Both the position numbers and the translations under genes were made by a program. 64,000 bases of DNA from NCBI GenBank assembly GCA_026708325.1, contig JAPOVC010000010.1, forward strand, positions 34,370 through 98,369, read 5' to 3'. How positions within the stretch are numbered: the first letter of the stretch is position 1; each line of letters begins with the position of its first letter. Under the pieces are notes generated by a model, which made no database searches, had not been told where the DNA came from, and saw nothing but the letters and a program-made list of their open reading frames with translations. The DNA is from Anaerolineaceae bacterium (GTDB lineage: Bacteria; Chloroflexota; Anaerolineae; Aggregatilineales; Phototrophicaceae). Below, piece by piece: positions 32,306 to 41,105 of this stretch.

Positions 32306-32716
32306 ATGATCGCCAACCACGTCTGGATCGAGAAGTCCGAACCGTCCGAAAACGACGCCTGCGACGTCATCGTCCGAATGGAAGATGGCAGCCACTACAC
32401 GGCGTCGTTTGTGACTCTGGCCTGGTTGCGACGACAACTGGACCTGGGATTCCATGGCGCCTGCGACCACCCCCATTGCAACCCCGTGCGCTTTGCAGCC
32501 ATCGACACCCCCCATGTACTCGTCGATGACCTGGAATGCGACACACTGCTGGACGTCATCGAATGCATGATCGACCTGGGCACCTTCGAGGGACGCTTCA
32601 CCCGTGTCAGCGGTGATGAGGCCATCCACCCCGGCGGCGTGCGAACTCCCTGCGTCACCCACGAGATGGTCACCTTCGTGATCAGCGACGTGCTGAGCGT
32701 CACCGGCGTCACCTGA
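32306..32716 (+). CDS. Hypothetical protein with conserved cysteines and histidines
   Basis: A 136-residue soluble, acidic protein that I do not recognise. Visible features: WIEKSEPSENDACDVIVRMEDGSHYTASFVTLAWL at the N-terminus, which looks like a short beta-sheet sensor region, then a cluster HGACDHPHCNPV with two cysteines and three histidines that could bind metal. It starts at ATG 32306 downstream of a near-consensus promoter and ends 80 bases before thrS. No homologue or function is claimed. Confidence 0.6.
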   Translation: MIANHVWIEKSEPSENDACDVIVRMEDGSHYTASFVTLAWLRRQLDLGFHGACDHPHCNPVRFAAIDTPHVLVDDLECDTLLDVIECMIDLGTFEGRFTRVSGDEAIHPGGVRTPCVTHEMVTFVISDVLSVTGVT

Positions 32717-32796
32717 ATCTCTCCTCCCCCATCCACGTCTCTTGCGTCGACCTGTCCCGCGCCCGAATTCCGGCCGCGCGCCATTAAAGGAAACCC

Positions 32797-34596
32797 ATGT
32801 CCAATCCTGCAGACCAGCTTTACCGCATTCGCCATTCGGCGGCGCACATCATGGCCGAGGCCATGCTGGAGCGTTTTCCCAGGGCGAAAATCGCCATCGG
32901 CCCCCCCATAGAAGACGGCTTCTACTACGACTTCGACCTGCCGCGGCCCGTCACCGACGAGGACCTGAAATGGGTCGAACGGCGCATGAAGAAAATCATC
33001 GGCGGCAACCACGCCTTCACATCCCGCGAGATAAGCGCCGACGAGGCCCGTGAACTTTTCCAGGACCAACCCTACAAACTGGAACTGATCGATGATCTCG
33101 TCAACGGCCGCGTCGACGAAAACGGCGAGCACATCGCCGCGCCGGCCGAGACCCTCACCGTTTATACGCAGAACCGCTTCACCGACCTCTGCCGCGGCCC
33201 GCACGTCGAACGCAGCAGGGAGATCGACCCCAGGGCGCTGCGCATCGCCTTTCGCCCACCCGCCGGCGCTTACTGGCGCGGTGACGAAAAGCGGCCGCAA
33301 CTGACCCGCATTTACGGCACCGCCTGGAACAACGCCGACGAATTGCAGGACTATCTTGAGCGCCTGGAAGAGGCGCGGCGCCGCGATCATCGCGTGCTGG
33401 GTGAGCGCCTGGGCCTTTTCACCATCAGTCCGCTGGTCGGCAGGGGTCTGCCGCTGTGGAAGCCGAAGGGCACCATTCTGCGCGACACGCTCGAGCGCTG
33501 GCTGCGTGACGTCCAGGTCGACAACGGCTACGAACCGGTCATGACGCCGCACATCGGCCGTCTCGACCTGTATCGGACCTCCGGCCACTATCCTTACTAT
33601 GCCGACAGCCAGTACGCGCCGCTCGAGGTCGATGACGACCAGTTTCTGTTGCGACCCATGAACTGCCCGCATCATTGCGCCATCTACCAGAGTGAAATGC
33701 GCTCCTGGCGCGACCTGCCCGTGCGCCTGGCGGAATTCGGCACCGTCTACCGCTACGAACAGTCCGGCGAACTGCACGGTCTGACCCGCGTGCGCGGCTT
33801 CACCGTGGATGACGCGCATCTCTTCGTCAGGCCCGACCAGCTGGTCGAGGAATTCCAGGGCGTGGTGCGTCTCATTCAACAGGTCTTCGGCACGCTGGGC
33901 ATGACGGACTTTTCGGCCCGCGTCGGCATTCGCGACCCGCAGAGCGACAAATACAGCGGCAGCGACGAGCTGTGGCAGAAGGCCACGGACGCCATCCTGC
34001 TGGCCTGCCGGGAGCTGGGCCTGGAGCATCGCATCGAGGAGGGCGAGGCGGCCTTCTATGGCCCCAAGCTGGATTTCATCTTTCGCGATGGCCTGCGCCG
34101 GGAGTGGCAACTGGGCACCGTGCAGGTGGACTACAACCTGCCCGAGCGCTTTGATCTGGAGTACGTCGCCAGCGACGATACCCGCCAGCGCCCGGTCATG
34201 ATCCATCGCGCGCCCTTCGGCAGCATGGAGCGCTTCATCGGCATCCTCATCGAACATTTCGCCGGCGCCTTTCCGGTCTGGCTGGCGCCGCAGCAGGTGG
34301 TCTTCATCCCCATCGCCGACCGCCACGTGGCGCCGGCGCAGGAGCTGGCCGCGCAGTTGCGCCCGGCCGGCATTCGCGCCCAGGTCGACGAGAGCCGCAA
34401 CCGCATGGGCAACAAGATCCGCCTCGCGCGCGAACAAAACATTCCCTACATGCTGGTGCTGGGCGACCGCGACCTCGAAAATGGCACGGTCAGCGTGCGC
34501 CTGCGCGATGACGAGGACCTGGGGGCCATGACCCTGGCCGAATTTGCGGCCATGGCCAGGCGCGTGATTGACGGAAAGCTGCTTACCCTGCAGTAA
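32797..34596 (+). CDS. thrS: Threonyl-tRNA synthetase lacking the TGS domain
   Basis: A 599-residue class II synthetase that charges tRNA-Thr. The editing domain begins almost at the start (HSAAHIMAEAMLERFP, then DLCRGPHVE, giving the His/His/Cys/His site). Catalytic motifs follow: the segment LLRPMNCPHHCAIYQSEM holds the zinc Cys, RLAEFGTVYRYEQSGELHGLTRVRGFT is motif 2, and IHRAPFGSMERFIGILIEHF is motif 3. The anticodon-binding domain is at the C-terminus. The usual ~60-residue N-terminal TGS domain is absent; ATG 32797, with aaaggaa before it, gives the natural start. Confidence 0.95.
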   Translation: MSNPADQLYRIRHSAAHIMAEAMLERFPRAKIAIGPPIEDGFYYDFDLPRPVTDEDLKWVERRMKKIIGGNHAFTSREISADEARELFQDQPYKLELIDDLVNGRVDENGEHIAAPAETLTVYTQNRFTDLCRGPHVERSREIDPRALRIAFRPPAGAYWRGDEKRPQLTRIYGTAWNNADELQDYLERLEEARRRDHRVLGERLGLFTISPLVGRGLPLWKPKGTILRDTLERWLRDVQVDNGYEPVMTPHIGRLDLYRTSGHYPYYADSQYAPLEVDDDQFLLRPMNCPHHCAIYQSEMRSWRDLPVRLAEFGTVYRYEQSGELHGLTRVRGFTVDDAHLFVRPDQLVEEFQGVVRLIQQVFGTLGMTDFSARVGIRDPQSDKYSGSDELWQKATDAILLACRELGLEHRIEEGEAAFYGPKLDFIFRDGLRREWQLGTVQVDYNLPERFDLEYVASDDTRQRPVMIHRAPFGSMERFIGILIEHFAGAFPVWLAPQQVVFIPIADRHVAPAQELAAQLRPAGIRAQVDESRNRMGNKIRLAREQNIPYMLVLGDRDLENGTVSVRLRDDEDLGAMTLAEFAAMARRVIDGKLLTLQ

Positions 34597-34599
34597 GGC

Positions 34600-35766
34600 T
34601 CAGTCGCGACAGATGCGCAGCAGGGCGTCGGTCTGCGATACCATGCGTTCGAAGCTGAAGCGCTCCAGACCATCGGCGGCGTTGCCGGCCAGTCGCTCGC
34701 GCAGGTCCGGCTGCAGGGCGCGTTGAAGGGCCGCCTCCAGCGCTTCACCGTCGGGCCAGGGCACCAGCAGACCGTTGTGGTCGTCCGTGACCACTTCCGG
34801 GTTACCGCAGCGGTCGCTGGCGATGACCGGCGTGCCGACCCGCAGGCTTTCCAGCAGGGAGTGGGACAGCCCTTCGTAGCCGGAATACAGCACGAACCAG
34901 TCGGCCGCCTGCATGTAGAGCGCCAGTTGCGGCCGGGCAATCCGCCCCATGAAGCGCACGCGCGGCTCCAACCTGAGCTGCTCGACCTGCCTCTCCAGCG
35001 CCGGTCGCTGCGGCCCGTCGCCGGCGATGATCAGGCGGAAGTGCGGCACCTGCGCCAGCGCGGAGAGCAGGCGGTCGATGCCCTTCCAGGGCGTCAGGCG
35101 CGCCGCAGTCAACAGCAGGGGATGGTCGTCCAGACCCAGTTGCCGCCGCGCGCCGTACTGGTCCGGCGCGGGCATGGCGGCCAGCGGCGGCAAGGCATTG
35201 GGGATGATCTGAATCTGCGTGGGCATCACACCCCAGCCGGTCACCAGGCGTCGCAACCAGTCGCCAGGCACGATGACGCGGCGGGCCCGCTGCAACTCCC
35301 GCGAACGCAGCGTTTTCTGCAGTTCGACCAGGCGCCCGTAGCGTTGGCGCTGAAAACGCTCAATGTCCTCATCCGGCGGGATCCAGCCACGCCGGATGCT
35401 GCGCTCCCAGGCCTGGTCCCCGACGATGCGGTAAACGCGCGGCGGTCCACCGGGGGGCAGTGGCAGGCCGGGCGTGGTGTGCAACACAAGGTCGGCGCGG
35501 CGCATACGGGGCCAGGCGGCTCTGGCATAGCGGGCCAGGCGCAGCGGCAGGACGCCCCGCGGAATGCGTTGCAGGGGCCAGGCTTGCCCGCCGTTTGCGG
35601 CGTCGCCGTAACTGATGACCTCCGCTTCCCAGCCCAGCGCCTGCAAGGCTGGCAGGACGTCCTGCATCCAGGTGGCCGGTCCGCCGGCCTCCGGCGGCGC
35701 GATGCCCGAAGCGACCAGCAGACGACCGGCGCGCCCTGCCTGGCTGCGCGCCTCAGGTTCAGACAT
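34600..35766 (-). CDS. Glycosyltransferase family 4 (GT-B)
   Basis: A 388-residue GT-B glycosyltransferase. N-terminal GGPATWMQDVLPALQALGW begins the acceptor domain. The C-terminal donor domain has LLLTAARLTPWKGIDRLLSAL, FRLIIAGDGPQRPALE, and GYEGLSHSLLESLRVGTPVIASDRCGNPEVV, the GT4 'EG...sllEa...G.PvvAs..gg..E.v' motif that binds the nucleotide-sugar. It likely makes a cell-surface glycan or glycolipid. Its start overlaps the ychF 3' end by eight bases. It is convergent with thrS. Confidence 0.9.
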   Translation of the reverse strand: MSEPEARSQAGRAGRLLVASGIAPPEAGGPATWMQDVLPALQALGWEAEVISYGDAANGGQAWPLQRIPRGVLPLRLARYARAAWPRMRRADLVLHTTPGLPLPPGGPPRVYRIVGDQAWERSIRRGWIPPDEDIERFQRQRYGRLVELQKTLRSRELQRARRVIVPGDWLRRLVTGWGVMPTQIQIIPNALPPLAAMPAPDQYGARRQLGLDDHPLLLTAARLTPWKGIDRLLSALAQVPHFRLIIAGDGPQRPALERQVEQLRLEPRVRFMGRIARPQLALYMQAADWFVLYSGYEGLSHSLLESLRVGTPVIASDRCGNPEVVTDDHNGLLVPWPDGEALEAALQRALQPDLRERLAGNAADGLERFSFERMVSQTDALLRICRD

Positions 35767-36838
35767 TGAAGCGGATACGGAGCACGTCGCCGTCCTGCAC
35801 CTCGTAATCGCGGCCTTCCAGGCGCAGCTGACCGGCGCGGCGCAGGTCGGCCTCGCGCCCGCCCGCGGCCAGCAGGTCCTCGCTGCGCATCACTTCGGCG
35901 CGGATGAAGCCCCGCTGCATGTCCGTGTGCACAGCGCCGGCGGCCTCGGCCGCGCCGCAACCGGCCGGGAGGCTCCAGGCGCGCAGTTCATTTTCATTGA
36001 TGGTGAAGAAGGAGCGCAACTGCAGCAACTCAAAAGAAAGCCGAATGACCACGTCCGCGCTGCGTTCGAGGATGCCGAACTCCTCCATGAAAAGCGCGGC
36101 ATCTTCACTTTCGAGGCTGGCGATTTCGGCCTCCAGACGGCAGCGCAGCGCGGTGACCACGACGCCAGGTCCGGCTGCGGGCAGGTCGACATCGCCTTCC
36201 GCCTGGGTATCGTCCACGTTGAGGACGACCAACAAGGGCTTCAGCGTAAGGAAGCCGAAGCCGCGCAGGGCGCTTCGCTGCGCGGGCGAAAGGGCGCGGG
36301 CCCGCAGCGGGCGACCGGCCTCCAGGTCCTGCTGCAGGGCGCCGAGCAACTCGCCCTCGTCATGCACCTCTTTGGGGGCGCGGCGTCCCTTGAGGCGGAG
36401 CTCGTTTTGTATGCGTTCCAGACGCGTCTCCAGCGCCACCAGGTCATGCAGCAGCAATTCGGCGTCCAGCATCTCCAGGTCGCGCGCGGGGTCTACATTG
36501 TCGTAGGGGTGAGGCACGGCCTCGTTGTCAAAGGCGCGCAGCACCAGCACAAAGCCGTCCACCTGCTCCAGTTCCTGACGGAAGCGCCCCTGAATCCCTG
36601 CCTGGCTGACGCCCTGATCAAGGCCGGCGATGTCGCTGTAGGTGACCTGAATGTGAGTCGTCTTGCGCGGCTGGTAGATGGCGCTGAGCCGGTCAACCCG
36701 TTCGTCCGGCACACTGACGACCGCCGTGTGCACCTCGAAGCGGCCCGCTGCGGCGCCGGTGGCGATGTCCTGGCCGGTCAGGGCGTTGAAGAGCGTGGTC
36801 TTGCCGCTGTTGGGCAGGCCGATAATGCCGAGGCGCAG
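35759..36838 (-). CDS. ychF: Redox-regulated ATPase/GTPase YchF, with a probable CTG start
   Basis: A 359-residue OLA1/YchF-family P-loop NTPase that binds ribosomes. The G1 loop GLPNSGKTTLFNALTG is encoded only upstream of the first ATG/GTG/TTG of the frame; the frame is open there with no standard start before the tRNA gene. CTG at 36838-36836 follows AGGAGG with an ideal eight-base spacing and gives MRLGIIGLPNSGKTT, the family start, and the family length (about 363). The C-terminus LEGRDYEVQDGDVLRIRFNV is the TGS-like domain. A GTG start at 36733 would delete the P-loop. It is adjacent to the GT4 gene (eight-base overlap). Confidence 0.88.
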   Translation of the reverse strand: MRLGIIGLPNSGKTTLFNALTGQDIATGAAAGRFEVHTAVVSVPDERVDRLSAIYQPRKTTHIQVTYSDIAGLDQGVSQAGIQGRFRQELEQVDGFVLVLRAFDNEAVPHPYDNVDPARDLEMLDAELLLHDLVALETRLERIQNELRLKGRRAPKEVHDEGELLGALQQDLEAGRPLRARALSPAQRSALRGFGFLTLKPLLVVLNVDDTQAEGDVDLPAAGPGVVVTALRCRLEAEIASLESEDAALFMEEFGILERSADVVIRLSFELLQLRSFFTINENELRAWSLPAGCGAAEAAGAVHTDMQRGFIRAEVMRSEDLLAAGGREADLRRAGQLRLEGRDYEVQDGDVLRIRFNV

Positions 36839-36890
36839 GGTCGTGGCCTCCTGTATGTCAACCGGGTGGGCCGCGTTTCCGGCCTTGACA

Positions 36891-36973
36891 TGGGGTTGGC
36901 GGGATTCGAACCCGCACGCCGGTTAGGGCAGGAGATTTTAAGTCACCCATGTCTGCCATTCCATCACAACCCC
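36891..36973 (-). tRNA. tRNA-Leu (TAA)
   Basis: On the minus strand the acceptor GGGGTTG pairs with CAACCCC, the anticodon loop is CTTAAAA (anticodon TAA), and a long variable arm (CTCCTGCCCTAACCGGCGT region) marks a class II tRNA. The T loop is TTCGAAT. Discriminator A; CCA is not encoded. Confidence 0.93.
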
Positions 36974-36983
36974 CTGTTTCAGT

Positions 36984-37889
36984 CTACCTGTCGGCCCCTT
37001 CCCGGTCAATCGGAGCGGGGTCGAGCAGGTGTCGATTGAACTGGTACTCTGGCGCCAGGGAAAGCCACAGGTGACCGCCGTGCAGAAACTCGTCCAGCAA
37101 GGCGTAAGACCACTCCTGTCCCGGATGCTGCTGCCGCACCCAGCGCCTGAAGGACACGAACAGCGGCCGGGCGAGACGAAATTGCTCGATGATAATGTGT
37201 CCCCGCAGGCCGAAGCGCTCGACGAAACCCAGACGCTGCATCTCGGCCAGCAGCCGTGAAGCGTCCACGGGCAGGCGCCGGTGCTCGACGCGCCAGCCCC
37301 CGGTATCGCCCTCCAGGACGGCGTAACAGGCATGCTGCAGGCCGTCGTGGGGCGTGCCCACCGGCCCCGGATTGATGAAATGCCACGTCGCCAGACGGCG
37401 TTCAAAGGCCATGTGGTAGTGGCCCGCCACAATGCTGCATTCGTCGGTTCCGGCCAACATGGCGAGGGCTTCGTCTTCAGCCGTGACCGCTGTGACGGTC
37501 CTGAATGGATTGCCCGGCGCGGCATGCACAACCCGCAGGGCCGGCGCATCGGCGAAGCGCAGGGACAGTTCATCCGGCATCACGGCGAGCCGCGCCTGCC
37601 AGGCCTCACCGAGCTGTTCCGCCAGAAAGTCGAGGAAGGCCCAGTCCTTGTGGGCGTTAAGGGGACTCCGGGCGACGCGATCCAGCAGGTAGTGTTCGTG
37701 ATTGCCGCGGATGACGACCCAGCCACGATCCAAGACCGCCTCCAGCACCTCCCGCGACCAGGGACCGATGTTGATCAGGTCGCCGGCGACGACGACCCGG
37801 TCAAAGTGCTCGCCCGCCATATCGGCGATGACGGCTTCCAGCGCGGGCAGGTTGCCGTGAATGTCGGACAGAACGGCCAGTCGGGTCAT
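36984..37889 (-). CDS. Metallophosphoesterase (YfcE/MJ0936-like), paralogue 1
   Basis: A 301-residue calcineurin-like phosphoesterase. The metal motifs are DIHGNLPALEAV (residues 8-19), VVAGDLINIG, VIRGNHEHYL and GHYHMAFERR. The C-terminal ~100 residues are a helical extension ending EYQFNRHLLDP that is shared with its neighbour. ATG 37889 overlaps the stop of paralogue 2 (ATGA), so it is translated in the same unit. It lies next to tRNA-Leu. Substrate unknown; such enzymes act on phosphodiesters or nucleotides. Confidence 0.87.
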   Translation of the reverse strand: MTRLAVLSDIHGNLPALEAVIADMAGEHFDRVVVAGDLINIGPWSREVLEAVLDRGWVVIRGNHEHYLLDRVARSPLNAHKDWAFLDFLAEQLGEAWQARLAVMPDELSLRFADAPALRVVHAAPGNPFRTVTAVTAEDEALAMLAGTDECSIVAGHYHMAFERRLATWHFINPGPVGTPHDGLQHACYAVLEGDTGGWRVEHRRLPVDASRLLAEMQRLGFVERFGLRGHIIIEQFRLARPLFVSFRRWVRQQHPGQEWSYALLDEFLHGGHLWLSLAPEYQFNRHLLDPAPIDREGADR

Positions 37890-38815
37890 GCGCAACAACC
37901 AGTCCCGCTCTGACCGTTCACAGGAACTTCAACGCCATCTTCCAGCAAATGACGATTGAGCTGGTACTCCGGCGGGAGATAGTCCCACAGCCGGCCACCG
38001 GACAGGAATTCAGCGGCCAGTTCAACAGATTCTCCCCTTCCCCGGTAATGCTCGACGTGCCAGCGCCGAAAGCTCGAAAACAGGGGGCGGGCCAGGCGGA
38101 ACTGCTCCACAAGCAGGTAGCCTTCCGCACCCCACCGGCGCTCAACATCCAGGCGCCTGAATTCAGCGACAAGCGGCCCGACATTGACCGGCACACGTCG
38201 AAATTCAGCCTGCCACCCGGAGTCGTCGCCGTTCAGCAGCATGTAAGCGGCATTCGTCCGTCCATCAAGGGGTGCGCCGACCGAGCCGGGATTGAGGACC
38301 TGCCTGCCCGCCAGGCGCCGTTCGAAATGAAGATGGCAATGGGCGGTGACCACGCTTTTCTCCCGGACGCCTGACAGAAGCGTACAGGCTTCCGTTTCGT
38401 CCGTATGACGGTTGATCGTCCTGAAAGGATTTCCTGCCGAGCCATGCAGGATCCGCAGCGGTGGCGCGTCGGCGAAGCGGAGTGTCAACTCGTCAGGCAT
38501 GGCAGCGACGTGGGACCGCCATTGGTCCCCCAGTTGCCCCGCCGTCATCTCCAGCACCCAGCGACTGTCTCGCCTTGCTTTCTTTCCCGGGCCCTCTTCC
38601 AAATGCTCCAGGAACAGCATTTCGTGATTGCCGCGAATGGCGACCCAGCCTGAATCGACGACCGCTTCAAGCACCTGTCGCGAGAAGGGCGCGCCGTTGA
38701 TCAGGTCGCCGGCGACGACGACCTGGTCGAATTCCTGGCCCTGCATGTCGGCGATGACGGCTTCAAGCGCGGGCAAATTGCCGTGAATGTCCGCCAGGAC
38801 GGCCAGGCGCGTCAT
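37886..38815 (-). CDS. Metallophosphoesterase (YfcE/MJ0936-like), paralogue 2
   Basis: A 309-residue tandem paralogue of the next gene, with the same layout and about half its residues identical: DIHGNLPALEAV, VVAGDLING, AIRGNHEMLF, and AHCHLHFERR, where Ala replaces the first Gly of the GHxH motif. The shared C-terminal extension ends PPEYQLNRHLLEDG. ATG 38815 overlaps the upstream glycosyltransferase stop (ATGA), and its own stop overlaps paralogue 1. The pair looks like a local duplication. Confidence 0.85.
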   Translation of the reverse strand: MTRLAVLADIHGNLPALEAVIADMQGQEFDQVVVAGDLINGAPFSRQVLEAVVDSGWVAIRGNHEMLFLEHLEEGPGKKARRDSRWVLEMTAGQLGDQWRSHVAAMPDELTLRFADAPPLRILHGSAGNPFRTINRHTDETEACTLLSGVREKSVVTAHCHLHFERRLAGRQVLNPGSVGAPLDGRTNAAYMLLNGDDSGWQAEFRRVPVNVGPLVAEFRRLDVERRWGAEGYLLVEQFRLARPLFSSFRRWHVEHYRGRGESVELAAEFLSGGRLWDYLPPEYQLNRHLLEDGVEVPVNGQSGTGCCA

Positions 38816-40242
38816 GGACGCAGGCGCGCCAGCAGCAACTGGTCGCGCAGGCTGAGGCCGGCGACCAGAGTGAAGGCCAGAAAGTAAAGCGCCAGCCAGG
38901 GGACCAACGCCGGATAGTGCGCCAGGGCGATCAGCGTGGCCGCCAGGGCATAGGCTGCCAGCAACAACTCCCCCGCCAGGGTGCGGTCGATGCGCAGGGC
39001 GTAGCGGCTGACCGCCCAGGACTGCGCAAATTTGGGCGTGCGACGAAACTCCGCGGCCCCCGCGCCAAGACCGGCCAGCACCGCCAGGGTCGCGTTGAAG
39101 GTCATGCCCGTACCCAGCAAGAGCAGCAGCGGGAAGGCGCGCAGGCGTCGCCGCCAGTCCGGATACAGCGCATACTGGCTCAGCACGTAGAGCAACAGGG
39201 GCGCCAGTGCGGCCAGCCCCAGCGGACCCGGCAGCAGCGTATGCAACTGGCCGCCGGGCAGCAGCAGCGGCGTCAGCAGCAGCATCAGCAACATCAGGGG
39301 ATGCGGCAGGTACTGGCACAGGTGCAGGGTGGCCATGATGCGTTGGGCGGGCGGCAGGGGCGCGCGCCACAGGGGCAGCAACAGACCGATCAGGGTGCGC
39401 GTGCTGCCGCGGGCCCAACGCGCCTGCTGTTGCTTCCAGGCGGCCATCTGCGGCGGCACCTCCGCCGGCACGACCACGTCCGGCAGGTACAGAAAGCGCC
39501 AACCGGCCAGTTGCGCGCGATAGCTGAGGTCAAGGTCCTCGGTCAGCGTCAGCGCGCTCCAGCCACCGGCCTCCAGGATGCAGGAGCGTCGCCACACGCC
39601 GCCGGAGCCGCTGAAGTTGATGAACCAGCCGGCCCGGTTGCGCGCCGTCTGCTCGACGATGAAGTGGCCGTCCAGCGCCAGGGCCTGACCGCGCGTGAGC
39701 GCGTTGTCGGGCCAGTTGAGGTGTCCCCAGCGCGTCTGCACCATGCCGATGCGTTCGTCCGCCACCAGATGCGGCACGGTCCGCCGCAGGAAGTCCGGCG
39801 GCGGCACGAAATCGGCGTCGAGCACGGCCACAAGGTCGCAATCCAGCTGCGCCAGGCCTTCCGCCAGCGCCCCGGCCTTGTAACCCCTGCGTTGCGAGCG
39901 TTGCAGATGCTGGATGTCCAGCCCTTGCGCGCGCAGGGAGGGCAGCATGCGGCGAATGATGGCGCTGGTCTCGTCGATGGAGTCATCCAGCACCTGGACC
40001 TTCAGGCACTGCCGCGGGTAATCCAGCGCCGCGACGGCGGCCAGCAGCCGTTCGATGACGTGACGCTCGTTGTAAACGGGTAGTTGCACGGCCACGCGCG
40101 GCCAGACCGACACCGGGGGCGGCGCCAGCGACTGGTGCCGCGTGCGCCAGTAGACCAGCAAGAGCACGGCTGTTCCCAGGGCGTGCAGAATCAGCAGCAG
40201 CGCGCAAAGCAGGTAAACCAGGCTGAGAATGCTAAGGGCCAT
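38812..40242 (-). CDS. Glycosyltransferase family 2, membrane-bound (cellulose synthase-like)
   Basis: A 476-residue processive-type GT2 enzyme. One N-terminal helix (about 1-30), then VAVQLPVYNERHVIERLL, VQVLDDSIDET (nucleotide site), LDADFVPPPDF (DxD metal site), TEDLDLSYRAQLAGW (TED) and QQQARWARGSTRT (QxxRW). Several C-terminal helices form a membrane domain, as in BcsA or ceramide-glucosyltransferase-like proteins. It probably polymerises or adds a hexose to a lipid. ATG 40242 begins the first helix. It is the first gene of a three-gene unit with the two metallophosphoesterases. Confidence 0.9.
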   Translation of the reverse strand: MALSILSLVYLLCALLLILHALGTAVLLLVYWRTRHQSLAPPPVSVWPRVAVQLPVYNERHVIERLLAAVAALDYPRQCLKVQVLDDSIDETSAIIRRMLPSLRAQGLDIQHLQRSQRRGYKAGALAEGLAQLDCDLVAVLDADFVPPPDFLRRTVPHLVADERIGMVQTRWGHLNWPDNALTRGQALALDGHFIVEQTARNRAGWFINFSGSGGVWRRSCILEAGGWSALTLTEDLDLSYRAQLAGWRFLYLPDVVVPAEVPPQMAAWKQQQARWARGSTRTLIGLLLPLWRAPLPPAQRIMATLHLCQYLPHPLMLLMLLLTPLLLPGGQLHTLLPGPLGLAALAPLLLYVLSQYALYPDWRRRLRAFPLLLLLGTGMTFNATLAVLAGLGAGAAEFRRTPKFAQSWAVSRYALRIDRTLAGELLLAAYALAATLIALAHYPALVPWLALYFLAFTLVAGLSLRDQLLLARLRP

Positions 40243-40283
40243 CGTGGCGAGTCTGGCATATAACAGGCGGGAGTCAAGGGTGC

Positions 40284-40289
40284 TATACT
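40284..40289 (+). promoter_or_regulatory. TATACT -10 box of the PhyH gene
   Basis: TATACT at 40284-40289 is in the divergent region between the GT2 gene and the PhyH gene, 30 bases before ATG 40319. Confidence 0.4.
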
Positions 40290-40318
40290 CCGCGCGGAAC
40301 TGACACAGTGTGGAATGC

Positions 40319-41092
40319 ATGATCATGGACATGAAGATGGCGCTGGCGACCTGCGGCGTGCGGTCAGACACCCTCAGCGATGCGGAGAAGGAGCGTCTTT
40401 CGCGCGACGGCTATCTGCCCCTCTACAACATCCTGCTGCCGGAGCAGGTCTACCAGCTGGGCGCGCGCGCGGACGAACTGGTGGCGGAGGAAGGCGCGGC
40501 CGCAGGCCTCGAGGTACACCAGGAGACCGGCGCCGACCGCCTTTCCGACCTCATCAACAAGGACCCGCGTTACGACGTCTGCTTCACGCATCCGCGCGTA
40601 CTGGCCGCCATCTGGCACGTGCTGGGCGACGCGGATTTCCGACTCTCCTCGCTCAATTTTCGCGCCGCCTTGCCGGGCAGCGGCCTGCAGGCGCTGCATC
40701 AGGACTGGCGCGAAGCGGTATCGCCTGACGACTATCAGGCCTGCAACTCCATCTGGCTGCTGGATGACTTCAGCGCGGCCAACGGCGCGACGCGCGTCGT
40801 GCCTGGCTCACAGCGCAGCGGCCAAATGCCTCAGGATACCCTGGAGGACCCGATGGCGCCGCATCCCGACCAACGCCTGCTGGAAGCTCCGGCGGGCACC
40901 GTCGTCATCTTCAACTCGCACACCTGGCACGGCGGCACCTTCAACGGCTCGAACAAACGCCGCCGCGCCCTGCATTCCTTTTTCTGCCGCCGCGAACAGC
41001 CGCAGCAACTGGACCAGCAACGCTATTTGCGCGAAACCACCTGGAAGCGACTTAGCCCGGCGGCGCGCTTCATCCTCGACGTAAACATGTGA
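40319..41092 (+). CDS. Phytanoyl-CoA dioxygenase (PhyH) family protein
   Basis: A ~257-residue Fe(II)/2-oxoglutarate oxygenase-like protein. The iron triad is visible as ALHQDW (His127, Asp129) and a C-terminal HTWHGG (His201 or His204), with the RVVPGSQRSGQMP and GTVVIFNSHTW strands typical of PhyH. The start is uncertain: ATGs at 40319, 40325, 40331 and 40337 all fit, and none has a strong ribosome site. It may form an operon with the sugar kinase 14 bases downstream. Substrate unknown. Confidence 0.82.
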   Translation: MIMDMKMALATCGVRSDTLSDAEKERLSRDGYLPLYNILLPEQVYQLGARADELVAEEGAAAGLEVHQETGADRLSDLINKDPRYDVCFTHPRVLAAIWHVLGDADFRLSSLNFRAALPGSGLQALHQDWREAVSPDDYQACNSIWLLDDFSAANGATRVVPGSQRSGQMPQDTLEDPMAPHPDQRLLEAPAGTVVIFNSHTWHGGTFNGSNKRRRALHSFFCRREQPQQLDQQRYLRETTWKRLSPAARFILDVNM

Positions 41093-41105
41093 TGCCGGAG
41101 CGGTA

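Noticed and set aside
32395..34437. 680-residue open frame antisense to thrS
   Set aside because: Shadow of thrS; composition and lack of motifs argue against a gene.
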